Part shown: piece after piece, positions 16,048 to 24,522 of the stretch
How positions within the stretch are numbered: position 1 is the stretch's first letter
Layout: each line of letters begins with the position of its first letter
Assembly: GCA_964556005.1 (NCBI GenBank)
Contig: CAZKUR010000003.1
Location: 26,357 to 90,356 of the forward strand
Direction: 5' to 3'
DNA from: CAZKUR01 sp964556005
GTDB lineage: Bacteria; Bacteroidota; Ignavibacteria; Ignavibacteriales; Ignavibacteriaceae
Length of the DNA stretch: 64,000 nt
Program-made: the position numbers and the translations under genes
Notes under the pieces: model-generated
The model's input: the letters and a program-made list of their open reading frames with translations, nothing else
Told to the model about the DNA's origin: nothing
Databases searched by the model: none

Positions 16048-17991
16048 TTTTTGAATTGTTTTCACCAGGATTTCAAATTCATAAGGCTTGGGTAATATTT
16101 CATCTATCTTCAGCCTTTCGATTTCCGGTGAATCTTTAGGACTTAGACTTCCGGAGGATAAAATAATAGGAATATTAAAGTTTAATTTCCTGATATTTTT
16201 TATGCAATCTATTCCATTCATTACAGGCATGTAATAGTCTAAAATTGCAAGATCGACTTTTATCTCTTCGGTTAGAACCTTTAGAACTTCAACGCCGTTT
16301 GATACCCTAATTACATTATACCCGTTGGATTCAAGCAGTTCCGAAAGTAATTCACTCAGCATTACTTCATCTTCCGCCAATAAAATTATTTTGTTGGATA
16401 GTGAGATTTTTGCTTTTTTTGTAGGTTCATAAGCAGGTATAAAAACCTCGAACTTTGTTCCTTTTCCTATCGTACTCGAGACCTCGATAATGCCGTTATG
16501 TCCTTTAACTAATCCGTGAGACACATACAATCCTAACCCGGAACCCGAACCGGTTTCCTTTTTCTTTGTTGAAAAATAAGGATCAAACAGCCTCTGAAGG
16601 TTTTCTTCCGAAATGCCCGCACCCGAATCTTCAACCGAAAAAATAACATAATTTCCTTTATTCAGTTGCGGATGCTCGGATATATTATCCTCATCTATTG
16701 TTATCCGTTTTCCTTCAAGAATAATTTCCCCTTTGTTATCTATAGACTCTTTTGCATTGACGCTCAAATTTAGCAGTACCTGGTACAATTGTGTCCCGTT
16801 GCCTAAAATATCAAAAAGATCTTCTTCGATATTCGATTTAAATGAAATTCTTTTAGGAAAAGTTTGAGTAATCACTTTTGAAATTTCAGCAAGAAGGTAA
16901 TTCGGTTTAACCAGTTCCTGCACTTCCTGGGTCGGTTTACCAAACGATAACAATCCTTTAATAAGATCCTTTGCACGTATGGAACAATTATCAATGTTGT
17001 CAAGCAGCTTTGTTACATTGTTGCTGTCCGGAACTCTTTTCCTAAGCAGATTTATGCTGCCGAAAATGCTCGCTAACAAATTACTGAAATCATGAGCCAT
17101 CCCGCTTGCAAGCTTTCCAATAGTTTCAAGCTTTTGAGATTGCAATATTCTCTTTTCAAGAGCATTGTTAAGTTCCTTTGTGATATTGAGATTAAGGGCA
17201 ATTGAAATCAGCTCCGAAAAAATTTCAATTGGTTTAGTCTCGCAGTCCTTAAAATTGTCTTTAAATTTTCCCGTAATCGTTATTGCTAAAAGTTTACCTT
17301 CATAAAATGAGGGAGAAATAAGCAAAGTTTGGCTGCTTAAAATTCTTGTAAGATTGTAACCGAGGTTATTAGCTGCCTTGCTAGTCAATAAAGGCTTTTT
17401 ATTTGTATTAAGCCATTTGCTGATAAAGATTAAATCGGATGATATTTCTTTCTTGAGCTCTTTTATTTCATCGGTTTTATTTTTCGAAGCCTCAATATAA
17501 AAATCATCTTTAACTTGTTCATGCTGGATGACCAAAATTCCAAAATTAGCTGAAGAGGTGGAGATTGATTTTTTCAATAGATTCCGTAAAACATGCTCTA
17601 TGGAATTTTTCCCGTTTATTAATTCCAAAGCATCTCTAAAGTCAAGTTGTACTCCGGGTACAGCCGGTGAAGATTCCAGACTGCTTAGCTTTAAAATATA
17701 ACCGTCTGTTTTTTTATTTGATGATAATTTATGAATGGTTAGATTGGTATTATATTCATCGGAATAAAATGAAGTGGAATTAATATTCTTATAGTCGTTC
17801 TCAAAATCATCGCTGACCGAACTAAAAATATTCAGGAATGATCTTCCCTTAATCCTAATATTTCCCAGGAGATCTCTGAAATCAGAGTTGCACCAAATTA
17901 TTTTTTTATCTTTATCTGCTAAAGCTAACGGCTGTTCGATTTGATCTAAAAATTCATTTAAAGAATATTCATCAGTAATATTTTGAAGCAT
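16039..17991 (-). CDS. Soluble hybrid histidine kinase (PAS-GAF-HisKA-HATPase-REC)
   Basis: Protein of 650 residues without a membrane segment. A PAS-like domain (about 5-110, with KKIIWCNSDF) is followed by a GAF-like region (about 125-280). The HisKA domain carries GMAHDFSNLL (a common HDFNNLL-type H-box with Ser for Asn), then an HATPase with NLSVNAKESI, DSGAGI and GSGLGLYVS boxes, and a C-terminal receiver (LAEDE near the start, phospho-acceptor in LAILDYYMP). The NtrC-type activator gene lies three bases upstream, so the two are cotranscribed and the kinase probably controls that activator. Its 3' end overlaps the convergent receiver gene by nine bases. Confidence 0.88.
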   Translation of the reverse strand: MLQNITDEYSLNEFLDQIEQPLALADKDKKIIWCNSDFRDLLGNIRIKGRSFLNIFSSVSDDFENDYKNINSTSFYSDEYNTNLTIHKLSSNKKTDGYILKLSSLESSPAVPGVQLDFRDALELINGKNSIEHVLRNLLKKSISTSSANFGILVIQHEQVKDDFYIEASKNKTDEIKELKKEISSDLIFISKWLNTNKKPLLTSKAANNLGYNLTRILSSQTLLISPSFYEGKLLAITITGKFKDNFKDCETKPIEIFSELISIALNLNITKELNNALEKRILQSQKLETIGKLASGMAHDFSNLLASIFGSINLLRKRVPDSNNVTKLLDNIDNCSIRAKDLIKGLLSFGKPTQEVQELVKPNYLLAEISKVITQTFPKRISFKSNIEEDLFDILGNGTQLYQVLLNLSVNAKESIDNKGEIILEGKRITIDEDNISEHPQLNKGNYVIFSVEDSGAGISEENLQRLFDPYFSTKKKETGSGSGLGLYVSHGLVKGHNGIIEVSSTIGKGTKFEVFIPAYEPTKKAKISLSNKIILLAEDEVMLSELLSELLESNGYNVIRVSNGVEVLKVLTEEIKVDLAILDYYMPVMNGIDCIKNIRKLNFNIPIILSSGSLSPKDSPEIERLKIDEILPKPYEFEILVKTIQKLI

Positions 17992-17994
17992 TAT

Positions 17995-19371
17995 TTAATA
18001 GTCTCTTTTCAATTCATATTTTTTAATCTTTGTATAGAGTGTTTTCGGACTTATGCCGAGCTTGTTTGCTGTCTTTGCTCTGTCCCAATGATATGTTCTT
18101 AATGATTTTTCAATATGTCTTCTTTCAACCTCCTCCATGCTGAGAATTTCACCGTCCGTATCTATCGAGCTAGTTAATAATAAATCATTCGCCTGTGCTT
18201 TATTTAGATGAGTCGGTAAGTTTAAATCCACGATTTTAATTACATCGCTGTCGGCAAAAATCAGGGCTCTTTCAATGATATGATCAAGTTCTCTGACATT
18301 GCCGGGAAAGTTGTAATTTTTAAGAACTTCCTGGGATTCGGGGGATAATTTTTTAGGGGATCTCACAGGTGATTTCGTTTCAAGGAAATAATTGGCCAGT
18401 ACAAGAATATCGTCCCTTCTGTCTCGAAGAGGAGGAATAGTCAACGTAATAACATTAAGCCTGAACAAAAGATCTCTGCGGAAATTTTTATTATCGGCTT
18501 CTTCCAATAAATTTCTGTTTGTAGCTCCGATAACTCTAACATTTGTTGAAAGATTTGTAACACCACCTATTCGCCGGTATTCCCCGTTTTCCAGAAAGCG
18601 TAAGAGTTTTGGTTGAAGTGAAATACTTAGCTCGCCGATTTCATCTAAAAAGAGTGTTCCACCATGTGCAATTTCAACAAGTCCTTGCTTGATAGATTTA
18701 GCATCTGTAAAAGCTCCTTTTTCATGTCCAAATAATTCGCTTTCAATCAATTGATCAGGCAGGGATGCACAATTGATTATTACGAACGGATTATCTTTTC
18801 TCGCGGAATGCTTATGGATGTATTCGGCAAGCAGTTCTTTGCCGGTTCCGGTTTCGCCCTCAATAAGAATATTTGAATCTGAAATTGCCGCTTTATTTGC
18901 CAGGTTCATCACACGCTGCAATTCGTAACTATTGCCTATGATGTTGCTCGAAATTTTTTTATTAACCTGGTTCGCAAGAACAGTAGTTTTTACCAACAAT
19001 TCTTTATGTTCCAACGCCCTGTTTAATGCAACAACAAGTTCATCGAAATTATACGGTTTTGTAATAAAGTCATAAGCTCCAAGCTTAATGCACTCGATAG
19101 CTTTTTTTAGCTCCGACTGCGCGGTAAGAATTACAACCTGGATTGAAGTATTGTAATCGGCAACGAATCTCAATACTTCCTCACCGGAAGTTTCTTTCAT
19201 ATTCAAGTCGAGAAGTACAGCATCATAATTTTTCCTTTTTATTGATTCAATTGCATCTTTGCCGTCATAAACTGTATCGACGGAAAAATTTTCTTCAAGC
19301 AATTGTTCTTTCAATAAATAGCAGAGAGTTTCATCGTCATCACAAACGAGGATTTTTGCGTTTATTGACAT
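17995..19371 (-). CDS. NtrC-family sigma54-dependent response regulator
   Basis: Protein of 458 residues with a receiver (1-120, acceptor Asp in VLLDLNM near 55), a sigma54 AAA+ domain (Walker A GETGTGKE near 172-179, sigma54-contact loop GAFTDA near 219-224, Walker B FLDEIG near 241-246, arginine finger region LLFRL), and a C-terminal Fis-type helix-turn-helix (residues about 415-455, TANKLGISPKTLY). The loop has Asp in place of the second Gly of GAFTGA, a variant seen in natural activators. It is first in a two-gene operon with the hybrid kinase. Its position opposite the pilus operon suggests, but does not prove, control of pilus genes. No convincing sigma54 site could be picked by eye. 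Confidence 0.9.
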   Translation of the reverse strand: MSINAKILVCDDDETLCYLLKEQLLEENFSVDTVYDGKDAIESIKRKNYDAVLLDLNMKETSGEEVLRFVADYNTSIQVVILTAQSELKKAIECIKLGAYDFITKPYNFDELVVALNRALEHKELLVKTTVLANQVNKKISSNIIGNSYELQRVMNLANKAAISDSNILIEGETGTGKELLAEYIHKHSARKDNPFVIINCASLPDQLIESELFGHEKGAFTDAKSIKQGLVEIAHGGTLFLDEIGELSISLQPKLLRFLENGEYRRIGGVTNLSTNVRVIGATNRNLLEEADNKNFRRDLLFRLNVITLTIPPLRDRRDDILVLANYFLETKSPVRSPKKLSPESQEVLKNYNFPGNVRELDHIIERALIFADSDVIKIVDLNLPTHLNKAQANDLLLTSSIDTDGEILSMEEVERRHIEKSLRTYHWDRAKTANKLGISPKTLYTKIKKYELKRDY

Positions 19372-19454
19372 ATTTCTTTAGTAATTATTTTATATAGTTT
19401 CTTTTTTATTTGGATAAATTTTGCCATTTCCTTAACTTTGCAGTCTTGTTTTTA

Positions 19455-19526
19455 GGGCGCGTAGCTCAGGGGTAGAGCATCTGCCTTTTAAGCAGAGGGT
19501 CGATGGTTCAAATCCATCCGCGCTCA
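19455..19526 (+). tRNA. tRNA-Lys (UUU)
   Basis: The 72-base cloverleaf is complete: a seven-pair acceptor stem (GGGCGCG with CGCGCTC, one G-T), D arm GCTC/GAGC, anticodon arm TCTGC-CTTTTAA-GCAGA with anticodon TTT, and T arm GATGG-TTCAAAT-CCATC. The discriminator is A. The 3' CCA is not encoded. Confidence 0.96.
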
Positions 19527-19831
19527 CTAAAAACAAATCAAAATCATTTCAAAATCCATCTCTTTTTATAATTTTTGAATAATAAATTAGATTGTATCTA
19601 ATTTATGGAAATATTGGCTCTGTTTAAAAGAGGTAAAAATAACCTAAGTCTTAAACTTAATAAAATTATCAATATCATTCTATTATATTTTTTAAATAAA
19701 TAACCCCAAACTGCGTTATAATTAAAAATTTAACAGGTGGATATCTCCAAACCTTTTTCATCCTTTATTATGTAATATTATATTTTTAATTTGACTTGAA
19801 TAATTAGTTTAATTAAAGCATAGGTCTCAAG
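19527..19831. other. AT-rich spacer after tRNA-Lys
   Basis: About 300 bases with no gene, repeat or strong hairpin. No attachment-site duplication of the tRNA 3' end was found nearby. Confidence 0.45.
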
Positions 19832-20176
19832 TTGGGTGAAATAGTATTTTGGACACTTTTACGAGCTGCGGTTACAATTCCGGCGGTTTGGCTGTTGAGA
19901 GGCTATTTCGATTTTCAATTATGGTGGATGATTAGCTTAATGGCTATGTACGGAATAATTATTCACCCGGCTGTAATTCATTATAAGCTTTTCCAGGAGC
20001 GAAACAAAGATATAATTGAAAATACACTTTGTTCAAATTGCAAACACTTCGATAAAACTGCCGTATTGTGTATGAAGCATGATAAACATCCTACCAAAAC
20101 CGAACTTCCATGCGAAGGATTGGATTGGGAGCCGGATTCAAACGGTGTAAATAATAAAGATATATACAACACTTAA
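19832..20176 (+). CDS. Small membrane protein with a cysteine cluster, unknown function
   Basis: Protein of 114 residues starting at TTG. Two hydrophobic segments (about 5-24 and 29-50) are followed by a cytoplasmic-type tail with Cys-x-x-Cys (CSNCKHF near 67-70) and two further Cys (VLCMKHDKH and ELPCEG), which could bind a zinc ion or an iron-sulfur cluster. I do not recognise a named family. It stands alone between the tRNA and the FKBP gene. The open frame, hydrophobic pattern and cysteine spacing support it being real. Confidence 0.65.
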   Translation: MGEIVFWTLLRAAVTIPAVWLLRGYFDFQLWWMISLMAMYGIIIHPAVIHYKLFQERNKDIIENTLCSNCKHFDKTAVLCMKHDKHPTKTELPCEGLDWEPDSNGVNNKDIYNT

Positions 20177-20277
20177 AATATTTTTCATTTTATCCTTCCG
20201 AATTTGGAATTTTCATTTTTATTTGTTAATAATGCAAAATTAAGTAACTCAAGAATATCAATAAAAAAAGGAATGCC

Positions 20278-20763
20278 ATGTCGATAGGAAAGAATAAAGT
20301 AGTAACAATTAACTATACTTTGAAAGATGAAAAGGGAATGGTAATAGATACAACTGAAAATAATCCACCGTTTTCATATTTAAGCGGCAATCATCAAATC
20401 TTGCCCGGACTGGAAGAAAAGATTGAAGAAATGATAATCGGCAGTTCTAAAAATGTAGTTCTCGAACCAAAAGATGCGTACGGAGAATATAAGGATGATG
20501 CGGTTCAAAAAGTCAGCAAGAATGAATTTCCAAAAGATACGGACCTGCAAAAAGGTATGAGCTTTATTGCCAATACGCCGGATGGAAAGCAAATGCCTTT
20601 CTACATTCAAGAAGTTGAAGGTGAAGATATTACAATTGACTTCAACCATCCTCTTGCCGGGAAAAAACTAGAATTTGATGTTAAGCTTGTTGATATCCGC
20701 GATGCTACTCCCGAAGAGATTACTCACGGACATGCTCATGCCGGCGACGGCCATCATCATTAA
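20278..20763 (+). CDS. SlyD-like FKBP-type peptidyl-prolyl isomerase
   Basis: Protein of 161 residues with the split FKBP fold of SlyD: N-terminal VVTINYTLKDEKG, then LPGLEEKIEEMIIGSSKNV and PKDAYGEY, the inserted flap domain (about 70-120), and the return strand with LEFDVKLVDI. The C-terminus is His-rich (HGHAHAGDGHHH), the metal-binding tail that in SlyD handles nickel. It catalyses prolyl cis-trans isomerisation in the cytoplasm and acts as a folding helper and metallochaperone. A terminator follows closely, so it is monocistronic. Confidence 0.92.
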   Translation: MSIGKNKVVTINYTLKDEKGMVIDTTENNPPFSYLSGNHQILPGLEEKIEEMIIGSSKNVVLEPKDAYGEYKDDAVQKVSKNEFPKDTDLQKGMSFIANTPDGKQMPFYIQEVEGEDITIDFNHPLAGKKLEFDVKLVDIRDATPEEITHGHAHAGDGHHH

Positions 20764-20791
20764 TTATTTTTTACATTTTTTCCCAAATTAG

Positions 20792-20817
20792 AGGCAGGTA
20801 TAAACCTGCCTTTTATT
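20792..20817 (+). terminator. Terminator after the FKBP gene
   Basis: A 7-bp GC-rich stem (GGCAGGT with ACCTGCC) and a four-base loop are followed by TTTTATTTT, 30 bases after the stop codon. Confidence 0.85.
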
Positions 20818-20872
20818 TTATATTTAATAATAGATTAAAAAATTATTTTGCTGTACTTTCAGGGAAAATAAT

Positions 20873-22003
20873 TTGGCAGGCAAAAAGCGTTTTCTTTTCA
20901 TCGACTTACTGCGCGGCTGGGCATTAATAATAATGATAGAGGTTCATGTTTTCAACTCTATGCTGATGCCGCCTCTAACAAAAACCGTTTGGTTCGGCAT
21001 ATTAGATTTTATTAACGGGTTGGTTGCCCCGTCATTCCTATTTGTTTCCGGTGCTGCTTTTACATTTTCCATAATCAATTCAACTAATGAACTACGAAAT
21101 TTTGGAAAAACTTTTTGGCGGAAAATCAGGAGAATATTTCTGATATTCGCAGCCGGCTATTCTCTTCGCCTGCCCTATTTTACTTTTTATAAGTTATTTC
21201 ATAAAACAACCGGGCAGCAGTTGATTGATTTTTACAACGTGGATATTCTGCAATGTATAGGAGCTGGGCTTCTTTTACTTTTATTATTGAGAATAATTTT
21301 TAAAAAAGATAAGGCATTTAATCTTTCCATTTGGTCGTTAATGATTATTATGGTGTTGATTGCTCCGTTAATTTGGTCGATTAACTTCCATAAATATTTT
21401 CCATTAGCGATTGCAGCTTACTTCAATCCGAAGGCAGGTTCCCTTTTCCCGGTTTTCCCCTGGATAGCTTTTATGCTGGCCGGCGCCTTAGCATCGAATT
21501 ATTTTTTAAAATACAGAAATGAAGGAAGAGAAAAATTTTATTTTATAAATATTTTTGTCATCAGCCTTGCATTCATTTTTTCCGGCCATCTTTTTCTATC
21601 GGTATTATTTCATTACTCGGTTCAAACAATAAGGCCGCATCCGTTATTTTTTATTGAAAGATTGGGCTACGTACTTTTAGCATTTATTCTTTGCTGGTAT
21701 TATGAAAGGAATCGAGGAATTAAAAATACTTTTATTCTGGAATTCAGCAGGGAATCTCTTTTGGTTTACTGGCTGCATCTTATTTTATTATACGGAAAAT
21801 ACTGGAGTGGAAAAAGCATAGTTAAAATTGTGGGGAAATCGTTTAACGTCTATGAGTGTTTATTGTTTACAATTTTATTTATAATTCTTATGGGACTGAT
21901 TGCAAAATTTTGGAGTATAGTTAAAAATAGATATCCCGATATAAAGAACAGGATTCTTTTGGCTTTAACGGGAATTTTTCTGATTATATTTTTCTGGAAA
22001 TAG
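20873..22003 (+). CDS. DUF1624 / heparan-alpha-glucosaminide acetyltransferase-like membrane protein
   Basis: Polytopic membrane protein of 376 residues with about ten hydrophobic segments. The N-terminus FLFIDLLRGWALIIMIEVHVFN matches the catalytic helix of the HGSNAT/DUF1624 acyltransferase families, including the His at about 25 that carries or activates the acyl group in relatives. The start is TTG at 20873 with AGGGA eight bases upstream. The family transfers acyl groups across membranes to sugars, but the substrate cannot be told here and the neighbours give no clue. Confidence 0.8.
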   Translation: MAGKKRFLFIDLLRGWALIIMIEVHVFNSMLMPPLTKTVWFGILDFINGLVAPSFLFVSGAAFTFSIINSTNELRNFGKTFWRKIRRIFLIFAAGYSLRLPYFTFYKLFHKTTGQQLIDFYNVDILQCIGAGLLLLLLLRIIFKKDKAFNLSIWSLMIIMVLIAPLIWSINFHKYFPLAIAAYFNPKAGSLFPVFPWIAFMLAGALASNYFLKYRNEGREKFYFINIFVISLAFIFSGHLFLSVLFHYSVQTIRPHPLFFIERLGYVLLAFILCWYYERNRGIKNTFILEFSRESLLVYWLHLILLYGKYWSGKSIVKIVGKSFNVYECLLFTILFIILMGLIAKFWSIVKNRYPDIKNRILLALTGIFLIIFFWK

Positions 22004-22856
22004 TTTGGAAGCGGATCATTTTTATTACCGGGTTAAAAGAAGAAAATTTTGTAAACAAAAGCGAAAAAAGGATTTTTCAGCTAATTATTTTTTAATAGCT
22101 TTATAAAAATTTTTCATGTAAAAATAACGGATAGCCTACTAAAAAATTATTGTTTTTTTATTGTTCCTTCGCCATTTTTTATTATAAGATTATTCGATTG
22201 ACCACTTTCTTTACAGTAGAAATTTTCCAACCGCATGGTTGACAACTGATGCTTTGGCAAGTAATTGATTTTAAAACAATTCCAATAATGTTGGAGGAAC
22301 CTCTCCCCAATTAAAATTATTTTAAATATCTTCTTGACAACAATAAAATTTTTTTCTAATTTGTTACCCCGGACAAGGGGATATTAATATTTTATATACC
22401 CCGTAATGGTGAAAATAAAAATGTGCATATATCGATTCAATGAATTATTAGAAATGTGCATTAAACAAGACTAAGTTTTTTTATTAATATCTTGTAAATA
22501 GGGCTAAGTAAAGAAGCGGTATTGTTCAAATAGTTGCAATTCTAAATGAAGAAACTTTTACTCATAGAAGAAGACTTCTGAGGAGGTATGAATGAGGAAA
22601 CTAAATGTATTTTGCTAAAGGTTTCTCCCTCTTCAATTAAAGATGAGTAAATATATAAAAGGAGTTAAACCTGATATAACGGTTCGGATAAATACCTCAA
22701 TTTAAGTATAGTAAAGTCGAGGAAATATTAAATTAAGTTAGATGTAAATTATTACTTCAATTTTTTCTCTTTGCTTTAATCAAAAATATCAATAAGTTAA
22801 ATAACTTTAATATAATTCAGTTAGAGAAATATTTTATAGAATAAATTTTAGATTAG
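22004..22856. other. 850-base noncoding leader region of the secreted-thioredoxin cluster
   Basis: No gene is supported here. It contains a good sigma70-type promoter (22334-22362), followed by about 490 bases before the first cluster gene. In the putative leader there is a CCCC/GGGG hairpin near 22374-22384 and, near 22577-22616, a strong GAGGAGG ribosome-site-like run followed by an eight-residue frame (ATG at 22591 to TAA). Nothing recognisable as a known riboswitch class was seen. Confidence 0.45.
22334..22362 (+). promoter_or_regulatory. Sigma70-like promoter upstream of the thioredoxin-fold cluster
   Basis: TTGACA at 22334-22339 and TAATTT at 22357-22362 are separated by 17 bases, a near-ideal spacing. 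Transcription would start near 22369 and leave a long leader before the gene at 22857. Confidence 0.5.
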
Positions 22857-23693
22857 ATGAATAAAATTCTACCAATTTTTCTTCTATCAATATTCATCTT
22901 TATAAACGGATGCGATACCCAACCTCCTGTTTCACCTGAGGAAGCAAGTTATGTTGCGGGGAAAATCTATGTTAATTACAATATAGAATTCGGTGCACAA
23001 TCCGGAAATGCAAATAAAGTTGTCTTGGTGGAAGATTTTGCAAATGTTAGCTGCCAACCTTGCGTTCAATCAGATCAGATTATCGAAAGATTCGCAAGAG
23101 AATCTTACGGACCTTCCAAAATTTCGGTTATAAAATTTGCTACAAACTTTCCTTCCCCGGTCGATCCATTTTATAGATTGAATCAGCCAGCTTGCGATTA
23201 CTGGATGAATTTTTATAACATACAAAGTGCTCCGACTATAATTATCGACGGATTGAATAGCATAACCGGGACAGATTCTACAACAATAAAAGCAGGCATT
23301 GATTCAAGGCTTCAAGTCAATCCTCCTGCCTCAATTACTTTAAACCACAGTTTTGTCGATTCGGCTTACATTGTAAATGTTAATATCAATTTTTTTTCCG
23401 GCGGCGGTATAAACTTAAACAATGTAGTATTGCATACTGTTATTGCCCAAAAGGAGGTCGACTTCGATTCTCCGCCTGGTTCAAACGGTGAAACGAAATT
23501 CTTTTACGTTATGAGAACAATGCTGCCGTCATTTAACGGTATTGCTCTTGATACTGTTAGTCAAAGCGGAAATGTAACATTAACCGAAGAAGGAAATATT
23601 TCTTCTCTCTGGGATATGAGTAGAATAAATACGGTAGTTTTTTTACAAGATAATTCAACTAAAGAGATTTACCAATCCGGTTCAACTTATTAA
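22857..23693 (+). CDS. Omp28-like thioredoxin-fold lipoprotein
   Basis: Protein of 278 residues with a lipoprotein signal (FINGC, lipid Cys near 19). Residues about 55-140 look like a thioredoxin fold: VLVEDFANVSCQPC supplies a CxxC (Cys near 68 and 71) and SAPTIII supplies the cis-proline loop. The C-terminal half is beta-rich, as in Omp28-related outer-membrane proteins. It lacks a T9SS sorting domain, unlike the next genes, so it is probably anchored in a membrane by lipid. First gene of a same-strand run of six, all concerned with thioredoxin folds or the outer surface. Redox activity is inferred from the CxxC. Confidence 0.72.
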   Translation: MNKILPIFLLSIFIFINGCDTQPPVSPEEASYVAGKIYVNYNIEFGAQSGNANKVVLVEDFANVSCQPCVQSDQIIERFARESYGPSKISVIKFATNFPSPVDPFYRLNQPACDYWMNFYNIQSAPTIIIDGLNSITGTDSTTIKAGIDSRLQVNPPASITLNHSFVDSAYIVNVNINFFSGGGINLNNVVLHTVIAQKEVDFDSPPGSNGETKFFYVMRTMLPSFNGIALDTVSQSGNVTLTEEGNISSLWDMSRINTVVFLQDNSTKEIYQSGSTY

Positions 23694-23729
23694 AAACAAA
23701 TTATTAATTTTTAAATACGAGAGCTCAAA

Positions 23730-24467
23730 ATGAATAACGTGAAAAAAAATTTAACCATGCTTTTTTTGCTTACCATATTTTTCTTGGTAAATATAAATAT
23801 TAAAGCGCAGCAAAGTTTTACTTGTGTTGTTGATACAAATGTTATAGTTGATACAGTCGGAAGCGAAATGATTTTTTATCTTGATATAACTAATACATCA
23901 ACTCATCCTCTCATTTTAATTATTGCGAGAACGGTAAACGACCTTCCGTCCGAATGGACATCTTCTCTATGTTATGATATTAATTGTTTACCTCCTTTTG
24001 TTGATACTGTTATCAGCAATAACGACCCTCTTGATCCTGACAGCACAGTTGAATGTTCATTGCATGTGACTGCAATAGATAATCACGGTACTGCACATGT
24101 CCACCTGGTTGTTGGTAATTATAACGATTTAACCGACACGGTTGGCTACGATTTTACTGCTTCAACGGAACCTTTAACGGTTGTGAAAAACGGTTATTCC
24201 CCTGCAAGTTTTTCATTAAATCAAAATTATCCAAATCCATTTAATCCGACAACCAATATTCAATATTCGATAAGCAGCCGGCAATTTGTTTCATTAAAAG
24301 TTTACAATATTCTGGGAGAACAAGTTGCAGCTTTGGTTAATGAAGAAAAAAGTCCCGGAACATTCATATTAAATTTTAACGGAAGTAATTTAGCAAGCGG
24401 CACTTATTTTTATAGATTGACTGCCGGCTCTAATGTTACTACTAAAAAAATGATCCTTTTGAAATAA
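23730..24467 (+). CDS. Secreted protein with T9SS type A sorting domain
   Basis: Protein of 245 residues with an N-terminal signal peptide (about 1-27), a beta-sandwich-like middle (about 30-150) with several Cys, and a C-terminal sorting domain from about 160 (LNQNYPNPFNPTTNIQYSI, then VYNILGEQV and MILLK at the end). The type IX system recognises this domain, exports the protein across the outer membrane and attaches it to the surface or releases it. The middle domain is not recognised. It lies 36 bases after the lipoprotein gene, so it is probably in the same operon. Confidence 0.8.
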   Translation: MNNVKKNLTMLFLLTIFFLVNINIKAQQSFTCVVDTNVIVDTVGSEMIFYLDITNTSTHPLILIIARTVNDLPSEWTSSLCYDINCLPPFVDTVISNNDPLDPDSTVECSLHVTAIDNHGTAHVHLVVGNYNDLTDTVGYDFTASTEPLTVVKNGYSPASFSLNQNYPNPFNPTTNIQYSISSRQFVSLKVYNILGEQVAALVNEEKSPGTFILNFNGSNLASGTYFYRLTAGSNVTTKKMILLK

Positions 24468-24522
24468 TTAATGCAGAATTAATTAAAATAGTGTCTTAAA
24501 AATTATTAACAGGAGGTCTCAA

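Noticed and set aside
19455..19831. tRNA-Lys as an integration site for a mobile island
   Set aside because: No integrase gene or duplication of the tRNA 3' end was found in the following region, which contains housekeeping genes.
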